Shown here: positions 33,281-42,105 of the stretch, piece after piece
Layout: every line of letters starts with the position of its first letter
How positions within the stretch are numbered: the first letter of the stretch is position 1
Assembly: GCF_036962705.1 (NCBI RefSeq)
Contig: NZ_JBALOQ010000019.1
Location: forward strand, 114,033-178,032
Origin: Ferdinandcohnia sp036962705
GTDB taxonomy: Bacteria > Bacillota > Bacilli > Bacillales > Bacillaceae_L
Reading direction: 5' to 3'
Length of the DNA stretch: 64,000 nt
Notes under the pieces: generated by a model
What the model was told of the DNA's origin: nothing
The model's database searches: none
What the model saw: only the letters and a program-made list of their open reading frames with translations
Made by a program: the position numbers and the translations under genes

Positions 33281-34603
33281 TTAACTATTGGAGTTTCGGT
33301 TTTTCAGAAGGTACTTAGCAACTTTTATTCCAGTCGTAATCCCGCTTTCAATCGCGCCATCGATGAATCCTGCCCATCCATTTGCATAGTCTGAACCTGC
33401 AATAAACAACCCAGATTCTTCCTTTTGAAGTTCAAGCAGATACTCTGTTAACTGCTTCTTTTTTAACATTGCCCAGGTTCCTAAAGAAAATCGATCTGCC
33501 ATCCAGTCATGTCCTGTGCACTCCAACACTTCGATATCCGGAATGAATTTCCGGAGCTCTTTCGCTACCTCAACCTGATTCTCCAAATCTAATTTTGTTG
33601 AGTCGCAGCCAAAACCAACTATCAAGCCGCCCCTATCATGTAATTCCTCGACTTGAGCATAATTAATCTTATGATCTGCTGGCGCCATCAGGATGAACGG
33701 AGTCGTAATTCCACGTACTCTTGCCCAGAACTTGAATCCTTTACTTGCTTGCTTTTCTGCTGCTGCATGCCGTTTTTTTTCTGATAATTCCGGCTTAAAT
33801 TCAATGTTGTTCAAGGTATTCAATGGAAGTGCGACGATCACGGATGCACTTGTAAATTCATTGCCCTCTACGGTGCCCACTTTATATCCAGTACTCGTTT
33901 TCTCTACTTTTGATACGATTGTAGACAAGCGAAGTTTGGCTCCTTTGGCATCCTTTAAAATGCTTTCGATAAGCGTTTTTGTTCCGTCAGATAATTTATA
34001 AACAGAAGCCGTTTCCAGAATCAATTTCCAATTATGACCCGCCATGGCAGCTAATCGATAGGCCTGGGTCAAACCGGCTTCTTCCAATGTACTGTTAAAA
34101 TGTAATGCCCACAGACTGTAAACCAGATCGAACGCTTCTTTTTGCAACCCTAATTCTTTTAATTTCTCCTCTACCGACATGTGATCGATTTCCTTTAATT
34201 GCTTAAATTCACGTAAAGGATTATACGGATAGGGGAAGTACTTCCTAGTATCATTCAATAGTCGCTTCATCCCTTCATCCATCTTTTCATACCATTCATC
34301 AAATGTGCCTTCATACTTTATTCCAGCTGTCATCCAATACACCTTTTCTGCTTTTGGAGAAGCTGTTACCTTTAGCCCGTAACGGGAAATTTCCGACCAC
34401 ACATGAGGCTGAAACCAATGAACCCAGCTACCTCCTAGTTCAAGTTCGCTGCCTAAACGATGAGCCACCCAAGTTCTTCCCCCGATACGGTCTCTCCCCT
34501 CAAGTATCAAGGGTCTAAATCCTTGCTGGCTAACCTCTCTTGCCACTGTAACACCTGCGAACCCCGCGCCAATAATAATGACATCGTAGTGGTCATTCGA
34601 CAT
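33281..34603 (-). CDS. Flavin-containing amine oxidase family protein
   Basis: 440 residues. The N-terminal dinucleotide-binding motif VIIIGAGFAGVTVAREVSQQGFRPLILEGRDRIGGRTW is the FAD site of monoamine-oxidase-like enzymes. The C-terminal FAD motif appears as LFIAGSDYANGWAGFIDGAIESG. The middle holds the substrate-binding domain. It has its own terminator and is not in an operon. Likely oxidises an amine or amino acid in the cytosol with release of hydrogen peroxide; the substrate is not readable. Confidence 0.9.
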   Translation of the reverse strand: MSNDHYDVIIIGAGFAGVTVAREVSQQGFRPLILEGRDRIGGRTWVAHRLGSELELGGSWVHWFQPHVWSEISRYGLKVTASPKAEKVYWMTAGIKYEGTFDEWYEKMDEGMKRLLNDTRKYFPYPYNPLREFKQLKEIDHMSVEEKLKELGLQKEAFDLVYSLWALHFNSTLEEAGLTQAYRLAAMAGHNWKLILETASVYKLSDGTKTLIESILKDAKGAKLRLSTIVSKVEKTSTGYKVGTVEGNEFTSASVIVALPLNTLNNIEFKPELSEKKRHAAAEKQASKGFKFWARVRGITTPFILMAPADHKINYAQVEELHDRGGLIVGFGCDSTKLDLENQVEVAKELRKFIPDIEVLECTGHDWMADRFSLGTWAMLKKKQLTEYLLELQKEESGLFIAGSDYANGWAGFIDGAIESGITTGIKVAKYLLKNRNSNS

Positions 34604-34904
34604 ATTGCGTTCCCGCCTTTATAAATTTCTTTAGAGAAAGAGAAGTGAATAATTGAAGGATGCACTTTATGGCTGCAATTCATTCATCTAGTGGCTGTTC
34701 TCCAGTAAAAATATAAAAAGCTCCAGACCTTACTTATTTGCTGAAAAAATAGCTAATTAAATCTTCAATTAGCTCTTTACAGCTTTTGTATGTTTCGAAG
34801 GAATTCGATTTAGTTGGTCTTGGTATTACAGAACTTTCTACTTTATACTTTATTGCACTTTGCAATTTATTAAGCTCCCTTCCTTTATTAAAAAATAAGG
34901 AATC

Positions 34905-34953
34905 AAAAAAGACGACCCAAAATTCATCTTTTGAATTAAAAGTCGTCTTTTTT
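34905..34953. terminator. Terminator-like hairpin with long loop
   Basis: AAAAAAGACGAC pairs with AGTCGTCTTTTTT; the loop contains a nested AATTCA/TGAATT. Confidence 0.65.
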
Positions 34954-34976
34954 ATCTTTCAACCCTGGTTTTAAAA

Positions 34977-35012
34977 TAAAAAGGAACCAGCTGTTAGAGC
35001 TGGCGCCTTTCT
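34977..35012 (-). terminator. Terminator of the AGCS symporter gene
   Basis: On the minus strand AAAGG(CG)CCAGCT pairs with AGCTGG(TT)CCTTT and is followed by TTATTTT. Confidence 0.75.
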
Positions 35013-35043
35013 AATATAACTTGTGTTCCGTAGAAAAAAATTA

Positions 35044-36522
35044 TTATGAAATTTCTTTTTCCTTATCTTTTTCCGTAGACTTTCGGTATCCATCTTTCCA
35101 GAAGTCCGCATTCTTAATTCCATATTTGGATGAATTGAATTCTGGATCTTTCCCTAGTTTAAGTTGTTCTTCGTAGTCTTTTAATGCAATATTGGCTGGT
35201 TTAAATAGCAGTAAAATCGCAATTAAGTTCAGCCAAACCATTATTCCAAGTCCAATATCTCCCATTGCCCATGCTGTTTTTGCAGTCTTTATAGATCCAT
35301 AGAAAATGGCACCAAGAAGAATGAGTTTTAACAATAGAAAAGCTGGAGCTTTAAATTTTCCGCCACGTACTAGGTATGCTAGATTGGTCTCCGCAATATA
35401 GTAGTAGGCATATATAGTTGTAAATGCAAATAAGAACAATGCAATCGCAACAAATCCTGAGCCGAACCCAGGGAGAAGGGTATCTACTGCTGCTTGAGTA
35501 TAACCAGCACCAGGTTCTACCCCTGGAAGACTTTCTTTTATAAATTCCTCAGTTTTTTCATTGATTACATTATATTGATTTGTAAATAAAATCATCATTG
35601 CAGTTGATGTTACCACTAAGAATACGTCTAAATAAATCGAAAATGCCTGTACGAGACCTTGCTTAGCTGGGTGAGAAACTTCAGCTGCAGCTGCTGGGTG
35701 AGCTCCAGTACCCTGACCAGCTTCGTTCGCATAGAGTCCACGTTTTACTCCCCACATAACGGCTGAACCAAGAATTCCACCAAATAATTCTTCAGCCCCG
35801 AAAGCGCTTGTAAAAATGAGTGTAAATACTTCTGGAATTTTCCCGAAATTCACTGCTATTATTGCGATTGCAATTAATAGATATCCAGCCGCCATAAAAG
35901 GAACAACTAGCTCTGCAACTCTAGCAATACGCTTAACTCCACCAAAGATTGTAAATCCAACAAGTGCGACAACAATTAAACCTGTAATTGATTTATCAAT
36001 CCCGAACGCATTATGCATTCCATCAGCAATCGCATTTGCCTGTATGCCTGGCATCAAAAATGACATGGCAAGTAGTGTTGCAACTGCGAAAATGACGGCA
36101 AACCATTTCCAGCCAAGTCCCTTTTCTATGTAGTATGCTGGTCCGCCTCGATACTCACCATCTTGCTTTTCCTTATAGATTTGAGCAAGCGTGGACTCAA
36201 CGAAAGCTGAGGTTGCACCAATGAAAGTAATAACCCACATCCAAAATACGGCACCTGGTCCTCCAAACGCAATACCTGTTGCTGTACCTGCAATATTTCC
36301 TACACCGATACGGCCAGATAATGACATTGCTAACGCTTGGAATGAAGAAACCCCTGCATCTGATCCCTTTCCTGAAATAATAAGTTTTGCCATTTCTTTA
36401 ATGTGCCGAATCTGTAAAAATCTTGTACGAAAACTAAAATAAATACCACAAAAAACAATAAATCCAACAAGTACCGGACTCCATAGCCAATCGACGACAG
36501 TGTTAACGATTTGATCAAGCAT
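35044..36522 (-). CDS. Sodium:alanine/glycine symporter (AGCS family)
   Basis: 492 residues, ~11 membrane helices, starting 8 nt after GGGGGG. AGCS signatures include SLSGRIGVGNIAGTATGIAFGGPGAVFWMWV and GLYANEAGQGTGAHPAAAAEVSHPAKQG. It imports alanine, glycine or glutamine with Na+ across the membrane. It stands alone with its own terminator, so the substrate cannot be refined from context. Confidence 0.92.
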   Translation of the reverse strand: MLDQIVNTVVDWLWSPVLVGFIVFCGIYFSFRTRFLQIRHIKEMAKLIISGKGSDAGVSSFQALAMSLSGRIGVGNIAGTATGIAFGGPGAVFWMWVITFIGATSAFVESTLAQIYKEKQDGEYRGGPAYYIEKGLGWKWFAVIFAVATLLAMSFLMPGIQANAIADGMHNAFGIDKSITGLIVVALVGFTIFGGVKRIARVAELVVPFMAAGYLLIAIAIIAVNFGKIPEVFTLIFTSAFGAEELFGGILGSAVMWGVKRGLYANEAGQGTGAHPAAAAEVSHPAKQGLVQAFSIYLDVFLVVTSTAMMILFTNQYNVINEKTEEFIKESLPGVEPGAGYTQAAVDTLLPGFGSGFVAIALFLFAFTTIYAYYYIAETNLAYLVRGGKFKAPAFLLLKLILLGAIFYGSIKTAKTAWAMGDIGLGIMVWLNLIAILLLFKPANIALKDYEEQLKLGKDPEFNSSKYGIKNADFWKDGYRKSTEKDKEKEIS

Positions 36523-36930
36523 GATGAACCCCCCATATTAAATATATTAAATAAATTAATGATGTCACTACATGAATGGAACAATAATTGCTACTGTATT
36601 TTCTATTCTTTTTGTATCCTAAAAATGAAAGAAGCTAATAAAACTACAATTAGAATTCCTGTAATGCTTACTTTGACATCGGAGATTCAATGATTCGAGA
36701 CATTGTAATAGAAAGGTTATCACCGCCCCAATTAATAGTATTTCATTTCCGAAATACTGAGTGTTGGCTCCTTCATAAAGATAATGATATCAATTGTAGA
36801 TTTATCACTGTTTGAAGTAATCAAATCTGAATGTAAATCCTATTATACTTTTTGAATTTGGACAATTCAATATATTTTTAATTTTTGATTCATTCGTACC
36901 TCTCCGCCAGTAATTTCAACAAATTATAAA
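36523..36930. other. Gene-poor gap upstream of the AGCS gene
   Basis: A+T-rich sequence with many stops. Probably holds the AGCS promoter near 36530-36600; no convincing -35/-10 pair, repeat or small ORF with a ribosome binding site was seen. Confidence 0.45.
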
Positions 36931-36933
36931 ATA

Positions 36934-36990
36934 GTGCCTTAGCCCCAAACGCATTAACACGTAACTACCGGGGGAAAGGCACCATTTTTT
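36934..36990 (-). terminator. Terminator of the MFS exporter gene
   Basis: GTGCCTT..CCCC pairs with GGGG..AAGGCAC across a long loop. It shares GTGCCTWWSCCCCAAMGC with the terminator at 31441-31490, which suggests a common repeat origin. Confidence 0.7.
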
Positions 36991-36994
36991 ACCT

Positions 36995-38221
36995 TTACTC
37001 TTTTGAAAGTACTCCATCCATGTTGTTCTGTGCTTTCATATTGTAGATTGGCAGTATAACTAGCAGACCGATAATAAATAGAACTGCGGCGATCTCAAAA
37101 ATCGTAATAATTGAAAACATTTCTTTCAAGACTCCGGCAATACTCATGGTCAATACCATCGCACCCGTAAACATCGGACTTAACGTTCCATTCACTCTTC
37201 CAATAAATTCTGATTTTGTGTTTTGTAAAATCATTGTATTAATACCAATTTGAATACATGGTAAGAATAATCCATTAACAAATTCCGCTGCAAGGGTGAT
37301 TGGCAGGCTCGTTGAAATGCCAATTACACTCATCCCGATTGCATTTGCCAACATTCCAACCATTAGCAGTTTTTGTGGTGGAACTGACTTCGAGAACATA
37401 ACAGAAACTGCACCACCAATAATCATTCCGACCCCGTTAACCATTAACAACCACTGCAGATTTTCCTTAGCTAATGCTAACCGTTCCGTTACTAAAAAAA
37501 TGGATAAGGGTTGAATCAAACCAATCGCAAGGCCGGCAGCTAAAAAACAAAGACCTAGAAGCTTTAATTCTTTCTTAGCTAATACATAGCGAACTCCACT
37601 TTTCATTTCTTCAAAAATAGATGTTTTCTTCTCCTTTTCTGATTTAACATTCTGGTCGGCAGGGATGAATGTAAGCATCACAGCTGAAAGGATAAAGGCA
37701 ACTCCTGTAATTCCAATCGACACAATGATGCCAAATTGCTGGAATACAAATGTTCCAAGTACCGGTCCTAGAACCATAAAGATCGCAAAGATTGTTTGAT
37801 ACACGGACATAGCCGATTGTATTAATTCTTCACTTAAGTGCATTTTAAATAACTTCATTCCAGATGGTTGTGAAAACTGTGATAAAATGGCAGAAATTAA
37901 TGTAACAAAGAAGATAATCTGCCAAGAGCCAACCGCTAGAGCAATTAATACAGCAAACACAGAGATCGCACTCAAAATATCACACCAGACCATCGTCTTT
38001 TTCGGTTTCCACCTGTCAGCGAAGGTACCTCCTATGAACGAAAAAATAAAGATGGGTGCGAATTCAGCAACAGAAATCATCGAAACGGCAAAAGCATTCC
38101 CATTTGTTTGTTCCATTACAAATAAGAGAACTGCAAAATTCCGGACCCAAATTCCTACCTGAAGGAACAACGCCGAAAGAAATATAGCCTGAACAAATCG
38201 GTTTTTAAATAATTGTGTCAT
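36995..38221 (-). CDS. MFS exporter of the DHA3 type
   Basis: 408 residues, 12 membrane helices. The loop between helices 2 and 3 has GGTFADRWKPKKTMVWCDILSA, the MFS motif A form found in macrolide/multidrug exporters such as MefA-like DHA3 proteins. The ATG follows AAGAGGAAAA. A 200-nt leader with a leader-peptide ORF and a terminator precedes it, as for several ribosome-antibiotic resistance genes. Drug efflux is therefore the best guess; the drug is unknown. Confidence 0.88.
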   Translation of the reverse strand: MTQLFKNRFVQAIFLSALFLQVGIWVRNFAVLLFVMEQTNGNAFAVSMISVAEFAPIFIFSFIGGTFADRWKPKKTMVWCDILSAISVFAVLIALAVGSWQIIFFVTLISAILSQFSQPSGMKLFKMHLSEELIQSAMSVYQTIFAIFMVLGPVLGTFVFQQFGIIVSIGITGVAFILSAVMLTFIPADQNVKSEKEKKTSIFEEMKSGVRYVLAKKELKLLGLCFLAAGLAIGLIQPLSIFLVTERLALAKENLQWLLMVNGVGMIIGGAVSVMFSKSVPPQKLLMVGMLANAIGMSVIGISTSLPITLAAEFVNGLFLPCIQIGINTMILQNTKSEFIGRVNGTLSPMFTGAMVLTMSIAGVLKEMFSIITIFEIAAVLFIIGLLVILPIYNMKAQNNMDGVLSKE

Positions 38222-38264
38222 AAATTTTCCTCTTTCCTAAATCAGAAATTATAGATGGAAGCAT

Positions 38265-38297
38265 AAAAAACTCCCATCCGCCATTTAGGATAGGAGT
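38265..38297 (-). terminator. Attenuator terminator in the MFS leader
   Basis: AACTCCTATCC pairs with GGATGGGAGTT over an 8-nt loop, followed by TTTTTTATG. It lies ~45 nt before the exporter start codon. Confidence 0.85.
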
Positions 38298-38350
38298 TCG
38301 CCAAGACCATAGAAAAAGACATAGTACATCCGCACGTACTACAGCATTGA

Positions 38351-38398
38351 TCATCTTTTCCTAAAAAAGTATAGACTAATCCCATTCAAAAATGACAT
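38351..38398 (-). CDS. Leader peptide of the MFS exporter (15 codons)
   Basis: ATG to TGA encodes 15 residues, MSFLNGISLYFFRKR. AGGA lies 5 nt before the ATG. The ORF spans one arm of a 9-bp stem, and stalling on it would open that stem. Aromatic and basic residues near the end resemble drug-sensing leader peptides. A still shorter ATG-ATC-TAC-TAA lies upstream. Confidence 0.55.
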   Translation of the reverse strand: MSFLNGISLYFFRKR

Positions 38399-38560
38399 CG
38401 CAATCCTACGAATGTGCTTATGAAAACGGGATTAGTAGATCATCGCCCTATGGTCACCCTTTCGTGTATTAGTATTTTGAATTTTACTTTATATTTCCTT
38501 TTTTTACAAGATATTTTTGAATTTATGGAGGTAAATGTAAATATCAAGTATTATTAAGTA

Positions 38561-38594
38561 AAAAAGCTAATTCCCCCATTATAGGAATTAGCTT
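38561..38594 (-). terminator. Terminator of the acyl-CoA ligase gene
   Basis: AAGCTAATTCC pairs with GGAATTAGCTT and is followed by a T run on the minus strand. Confidence 0.75.
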
Positions 38595-38725
38595 ATCATT
38601 TTTTTCTCTTACTCAACATCTTTCAGTGCACTTGCAAATCTTCTTATCCCTTCCCAAACGGTGGGTCTTAACACTATGATATGCTATTTCTTCACGAAAT
38701 GCAGGATATGATATGTTAGACAGAC

Positions 38726-40243
38726 TCACGTAGCGCTCTTTGAGCTTCCGACATCGCGTAAATGACGTTTGAGGATTTTGCCGCTAGCGTTTCGCGGCAA
38801 TTCGTCCACGATCTCGACATTCTTTGGCACCTTGAAACTGGCTAAATTGTTCCTGACATGCTGGAGAATCTCTTCCTCAGACACTGGAGCTTTGATGACA
38901 ACGAAGGCAGTGACTGCCTCGATCCACTTTTCATCCGGTACACCCACGACAGCGACCTCAGCGACCTGGGGTATCTCGTAGATGCAGTCCTCTATCTGGC
39001 GTGAAGCCACCAACACTCCGCCGGTGTTGATAACATCCTTCACCCGATCGATTACCTCGATGTATCCGTCCTCGTCCTGCTTCACAAGATCTCCGGAATG
39101 GAACCAACCGCCGGCGAACGCCTTGGCTGTGGCTTCCCCTTTGTTCCAGTAGCCCAGACACAGCTGCGGCGAACGGTACACAATTTCGCCGAGTTCGCCG
39201 GGAGGCACACTATTACCTTCAGCATCCACGACCCGCGCCTCAACGAAGAGCAGTGGCCTTCCTGCGGAACCAGGGTGGTCAGCATGCTCCTCAGGACGCA
39301 AGACCGTACAGGCAGGGCCCATTTCGGACTGTCCGAACACATTGTAGAAACCGAGCTTTGGTAGACACTTTTGCAGTCGCTCGAGTACTGGCCCAGGCAT
39401 AATCGAAGCTCCGTAGTAGGCCTTCCGAAGTTTCCCGAGGTCTCGAGATGTCAGGTCAGGGTGATTCGCGATTGAAACCCAAACAGTTGGAGCGGCGAAG
39501 AACGATGTGATTGCGTCCTGTTCCATGGTTTCAAGCACAGCACCGGCCTCGGGAGCGGGAAGCACCTTGTTCCAGCCACCCACCATCAGTGCCGGTAGCA
39601 TGAACACATGCATCTGCGCGGAGTGGTAGAGGGGCAGGCTGTGGAGCGCTCGGTCTGACCCTTTGATGTCCAGATCGTGGATGCAGCTCATGTAGTGGTG
39701 TAACAGAGCACGATGCGTCATGATTGCACCCTTTGGATCCGACGTGGTGCCCGAGGTGTAGAGTAACTGAGCGATATCCGTGTCCTCTACATCGAACTCA
39801 TCATCTTTCACAGGACGGTTGTCGTTACTGAAAGCCCACTCTAGGAGTTCGTCTTCGAATCTTAATACCTGCCGATCGCTGTTTGACTTAGTCTGGGAGA
39901 TTGCGTTGGCGAGGTCTCGGTCAGCGATTACAAGCGTTGGATCGGAATCTCCAAGAATGTAGTCGAGTTCTCCTGCCCGGAGTTGGAAGTTCACCGGAAC
40001 GTGAATGGCTCCTATACGTGCTGTGGCCAGAAACAGCAGAACGTACAGATCAGAGTTTTTACCGAAGGAGGCGACACGTTCTCCCTTTTCCACCCCCTGT
40101 TCACGTAGTTTACGCGCGATACGCGTGGCCGCCATGTCGAGTTCACGGTAGCTCCACTCTCTGTCTTCGAACACAACGGCAGTATTATGTGGGACCCGTG
40201 CGGCCGTACGACGGACGGCCTCAGCTACGGTGTTTGTTCTCAA
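38726..40243 (-). CDS. Acyl-CoA synthetase / AMP-binding ligase, GC-rich
   Basis: About 505 residues from a TTG behind GAGAGG; a TTG at 40279 has no binding site. ANL-superfamily motifs: LLYTSGTTSDPKGAIMTH (phosphate loop), YNVFGQSEMGP, GWFHSGDLVKQDEDGYIEVIDRVKD (hinge) and PRNASGKILKRHLRD (catalytic Lys). It activates a carboxylic acid to the acyl-CoA via an acyl-adenylate, likely medium/long-chain or aromatic. The DNA is visibly richer in G+C (roughly 55%) and in CG dinucleotides than all neighbours (roughly 37%), so it was probably acquired from a high-GC donor. No transposase is seen on either side. Confidence 0.88.
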   Translation of the reverse strand: MRTNTVAEAVRRTAARVPHNTAVVFEDREWSYRELDMAATRIARKLREQGVEKGERVASFGKNSDLYVLLFLATARIGAIHVPVNFQLRAGELDYILGDSDPTLVIADRDLANAISQTKSNSDRQVLRFEDELLEWAFSNDNRPVKDDEFDVEDTDIAQLLYTSGTTSDPKGAIMTHRALLHHYMSCIHDLDIKGSDRALHSLPLYHSAQMHVFMLPALMVGGWNKVLPAPEAGAVLETMEQDAITSFFAAPTVWVSIANHPDLTSRDLGKLRKAYYGASIMPGPVLERLQKCLPKLGFYNVFGQSEMGPACTVLRPEEHADHPGSAGRPLLFVEARVVDAEGNSVPPGELGEIVYRSPQLCLGYWNKGEATAKAFAGGWFHSGDLVKQDEDGYIEVIDRVKDVINTGGVLVASRQIEDCIYEIPQVAEVAVVGVPDEKWIEAVTAFVVIKAPVSEEEILQHVRNNLASFKVPKNVEIVDELPRNASGKILKRHLRDVGSSKSAT

Positions 40244-40531
40244 ATTGATCTCAGTCCTCTCTCGTCTATTCTTATACAACTTAAAAGTAATTAATATTCT
40301 AAAAACAAAGAATATTTATCCTGAATATAAGCCTACTCCTACTAAGCTGTCAATCTATTTATAGAACGCTTTCATTTAGTAACAACAAGAAGGGAGGTAT
40401 ATTCCCTTTCATTGCAATTATTTATGTCCTTAAGATGATTGATTGTTTCAGCATCAAGGTTGTACAAAAATTAGGGTAACTAGCAACTGGTCATGTTTAA
40501 AGTTAGATATTTTGGATATAACTGACACTGC

Positions 40532-41494
40532 TTATGGGCAGATTAAGCTTAATCTGTTTTGTAAACCTTCTAATATTTCTTCTGGAATTTCCTTAACCTT
40601 GATATCTTCGCCCAGGAAAAGTAACCAATTTGTTATTTCAGTCACTTCTTCCGGATTATTAACATTGATAAAAGTCTTTAGAATGGCTGTGGCTTGGTAT
40701 GGATTCGTATAGGAAATTGAAACTTTTAAAGGGTGGTATTTTCTGAACTGAGCAATCGCTTTTGGACCAAGTTCTAGTACAAGGTTGATTCCTTCTACCT
40801 GCTTACTTAGCTTTTCTAATATCTTTTTCTTACTTAATCTTTTTTTCGTTGGGTAGGGATTGACTTTGATGAGATTATCGACATGAAAAATCTTCATCTT
40901 TTCTTCCTTTAAGTCAAAGCCTTCAATCAGCCACAGGCTTTTTTCACGATAAAGGTGCAAGAGATAAATTGGATAAGACTTTTTTACCTTCTCTTCATTA
41001 ATAGTAATCAATAAATATCTATCCAAAAGAAGGATTTGGATGAGTTGTTCTAACATAGGATGCGGGAGGTCTGACAGATCAAGTAGGTCAGGATTATTCG
41101 GGTTGGTCCCTTCAAATAGCAGGATTTGGTTTAAAAGAACAAGGTCATCTTGCTGGTTTTCTGAGATGAGGCCAAGTAACTTTTCAGCTAATGACTGACG
41201 ACTCTTTAGATAAGGGAGTTGTTGATTTCTTGTGGCCATAAAGGCAATAAAAAGGGCTTTGACCTCATTATCAGTAAAGCGAACATCGGCCAGGACAGAG
41301 TTGTGCATGACAAAGTAACCCCCGTCCCTTCCAACTTCAGCAACAAGTGGCATGCCCATTGACTCAATTTCTCTGATATCTCTAATAGCTGTCGAACGAG
41401 AGATATTAAATTCTTGCATGATTTCTGAAATAGTAAAGTGGGAGCGGTTGTTGATATACCGCATGATGATATTAATCCGTTCAATTTTTTTCAT
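40532..41494 (-). CDS. YafY-type HTH/WYL-domain transcriptional regulator
   Basis: 320 residues. An N-terminal winged helix (ERINIIMRYINNRSHFTISEIMQEFNISRSTAIRDIREIESMGMPL) is followed by a WYL domain with KKSYPIYLLHLYREKSLWLIEGFDLKEEKMKIFHVDNLI and a C-terminal extension. It is divergent from a GyrI-like effector-binding protein, which it probably controls. WYL domains bind nucleic acids or small ligands; the ligand is not known. The start follows AGGAG. Confidence 0.9.
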   Translation of the reverse strand: MKKIERINIIMRYINNRSHFTISEIMQEFNISRSTAIRDIREIESMGMPLVAEVGRDGGYFVMHNSVLADVRFTDNEVKALFIAFMATRNQQLPYLKSRQSLAEKLLGLISENQQDDLVLLNQILLFEGTNPNNPDLLDLSDLPHPMLEQLIQILLLDRYLLITINEEKVKKSYPIYLLHLYREKSLWLIEGFDLKEEKMKIFHVDNLIKVNPYPTKKRLSKKKILEKLSKQVEGINLVLELGPKAIAQFRKYHPLKVSISYTNPYQATAILKTFINVNNPEEVTEITNWLLFLGEDIKVKEIPEEILEGLQNRLSLICP

Positions 41495-41604
41495 CAGGAC
41501 TCCTAAACAGTATCATTTTTTGACATGATTAAAGATTATTATAAAACCATCAAGTGAAGAAGAAAAGTCATTTGAAAAATTAAAAAAAGAGGAAGGTTTT
41601 GAAT

Positions 41605-42084
41605 ATGACAAAGTATACCCTAGAAGAAAAAGACAGCTTTACCGTTTTAGGTATTGGAACTGAGATTAAGAGCGATTATACAGACTTTGCTGGCATAACC
41701 AAGGAAAAAGTAGATTTTTGGCAAACCGTCAGTCAAGATGGAACGCTTGACACTTTAAAAGACCTAGCAACTAATGACTATATTTTTGCCGTGAACGAAG
41801 CAGTGAATAACAAGATGATGCATTATGCTGGCGTCATGACAGAAGAATCGGTACCAGAGGCAACCAGGGTTATCCAATTTCCTAAGGGGGAATACCTAGT
41901 TGTAAAAGGGGAAGGTAAGACGGCTAATGAATTGAGTAATATGCTTACTGGCATAGCTTTTGGTCAAGTCTTGCCAGAAGCAAAGAATTTTGCCTATGTT
42001 GGTGGGCCAAATGCAACGGTTGAGATGGGGCAGCGAAACGGCTTAGTTTTTGGTGAAATGTGGATTCCTGTTGTTAGAAAATAA
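41605..42084 (+). CDS. GyrI-like/effector-binding-domain protein
   Basis: 159 residues from the ATG 8 nt after GAGGAAGG. The fold pattern (TVLGIGTEIKSDYTDFAGITKEKVDFWQT ... YAGVMTEESVPEATRVIQFPKGEYLVVKGEG ... GEMWIPV) matches the AraC effector-binding/GyrI-like (SOUL-type) domain that binds hydrophobic drugs or cations. There is no DNA-binding domain. It is the first gene of a two-gene operon divergent from the WYL regulator. Confidence 0.8.
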   Translation: MTKYTLEEKDSFTVLGIGTEIKSDYTDFAGITKEKVDFWQTVSQDGTLDTLKDLATNDYIFAVNEAVNNKMMHYAGVMTEESVPEATRVIQFPKGEYLVVKGEGKTANELSNMLTGIAFGQVLPEAKNFAYVGGPNATVEMGQRNGLVFGEMWIPVVRK

Positions 42085-42105
42085 AAGATAAAAGGAGTAA
42101 TAGAA

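Larger units (their letters stand above)
34604..35043. other. Gap with three hairpins and no gene
   Basis: The stretch holds terminator-like hairpins near 34747-34778 (TAGCTAATT/AATTAGCT), 34905-34953 and 34977-35012. No ORF avoids these structures, and I see no promoter-like or repeat elements beyond them. Confidence 0.5.
38260..38460 (-). promoter_or_regulatory. Structured attenuator leader of the MFS exporter gene
   Basis: On the transcribed strand an 8-bp stem GACCATAG (38455-38448) / CTATGGTC (38312-38305) closes a multibranch structure. Inside lies a 9-bp stem ACTAATCCC (38436-38428) / GGGATTAGT (38383-38375) that covers the middle of a 15-codon leader ORF, and a hairpin TAGTAC-GTGCGGAT-GTACTA. 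A terminator follows before the gene. The layout fits ribosome-mediated attenuation by a translation inhibitor, or possibly a ligand-binding RNA. Confidence 0.7.

Noticed and set aside
34786..34974. Plus-strand frame of 62 codons
   Set aside because: It crosses a terminator hairpin and lacks a ribosome binding site.
38958..39364. Several open frames on both strands inside the acyl-CoA ligase gene
   Set aside because: They are by-products of high GC content opposite or out of frame to a gene with clear ANL motifs.
40360..40374. cre site upstream of the acyl-CoA ligase gene
   Set aside because: Only the TGAAAGCG half fits; the last bases disagree with the consensus.
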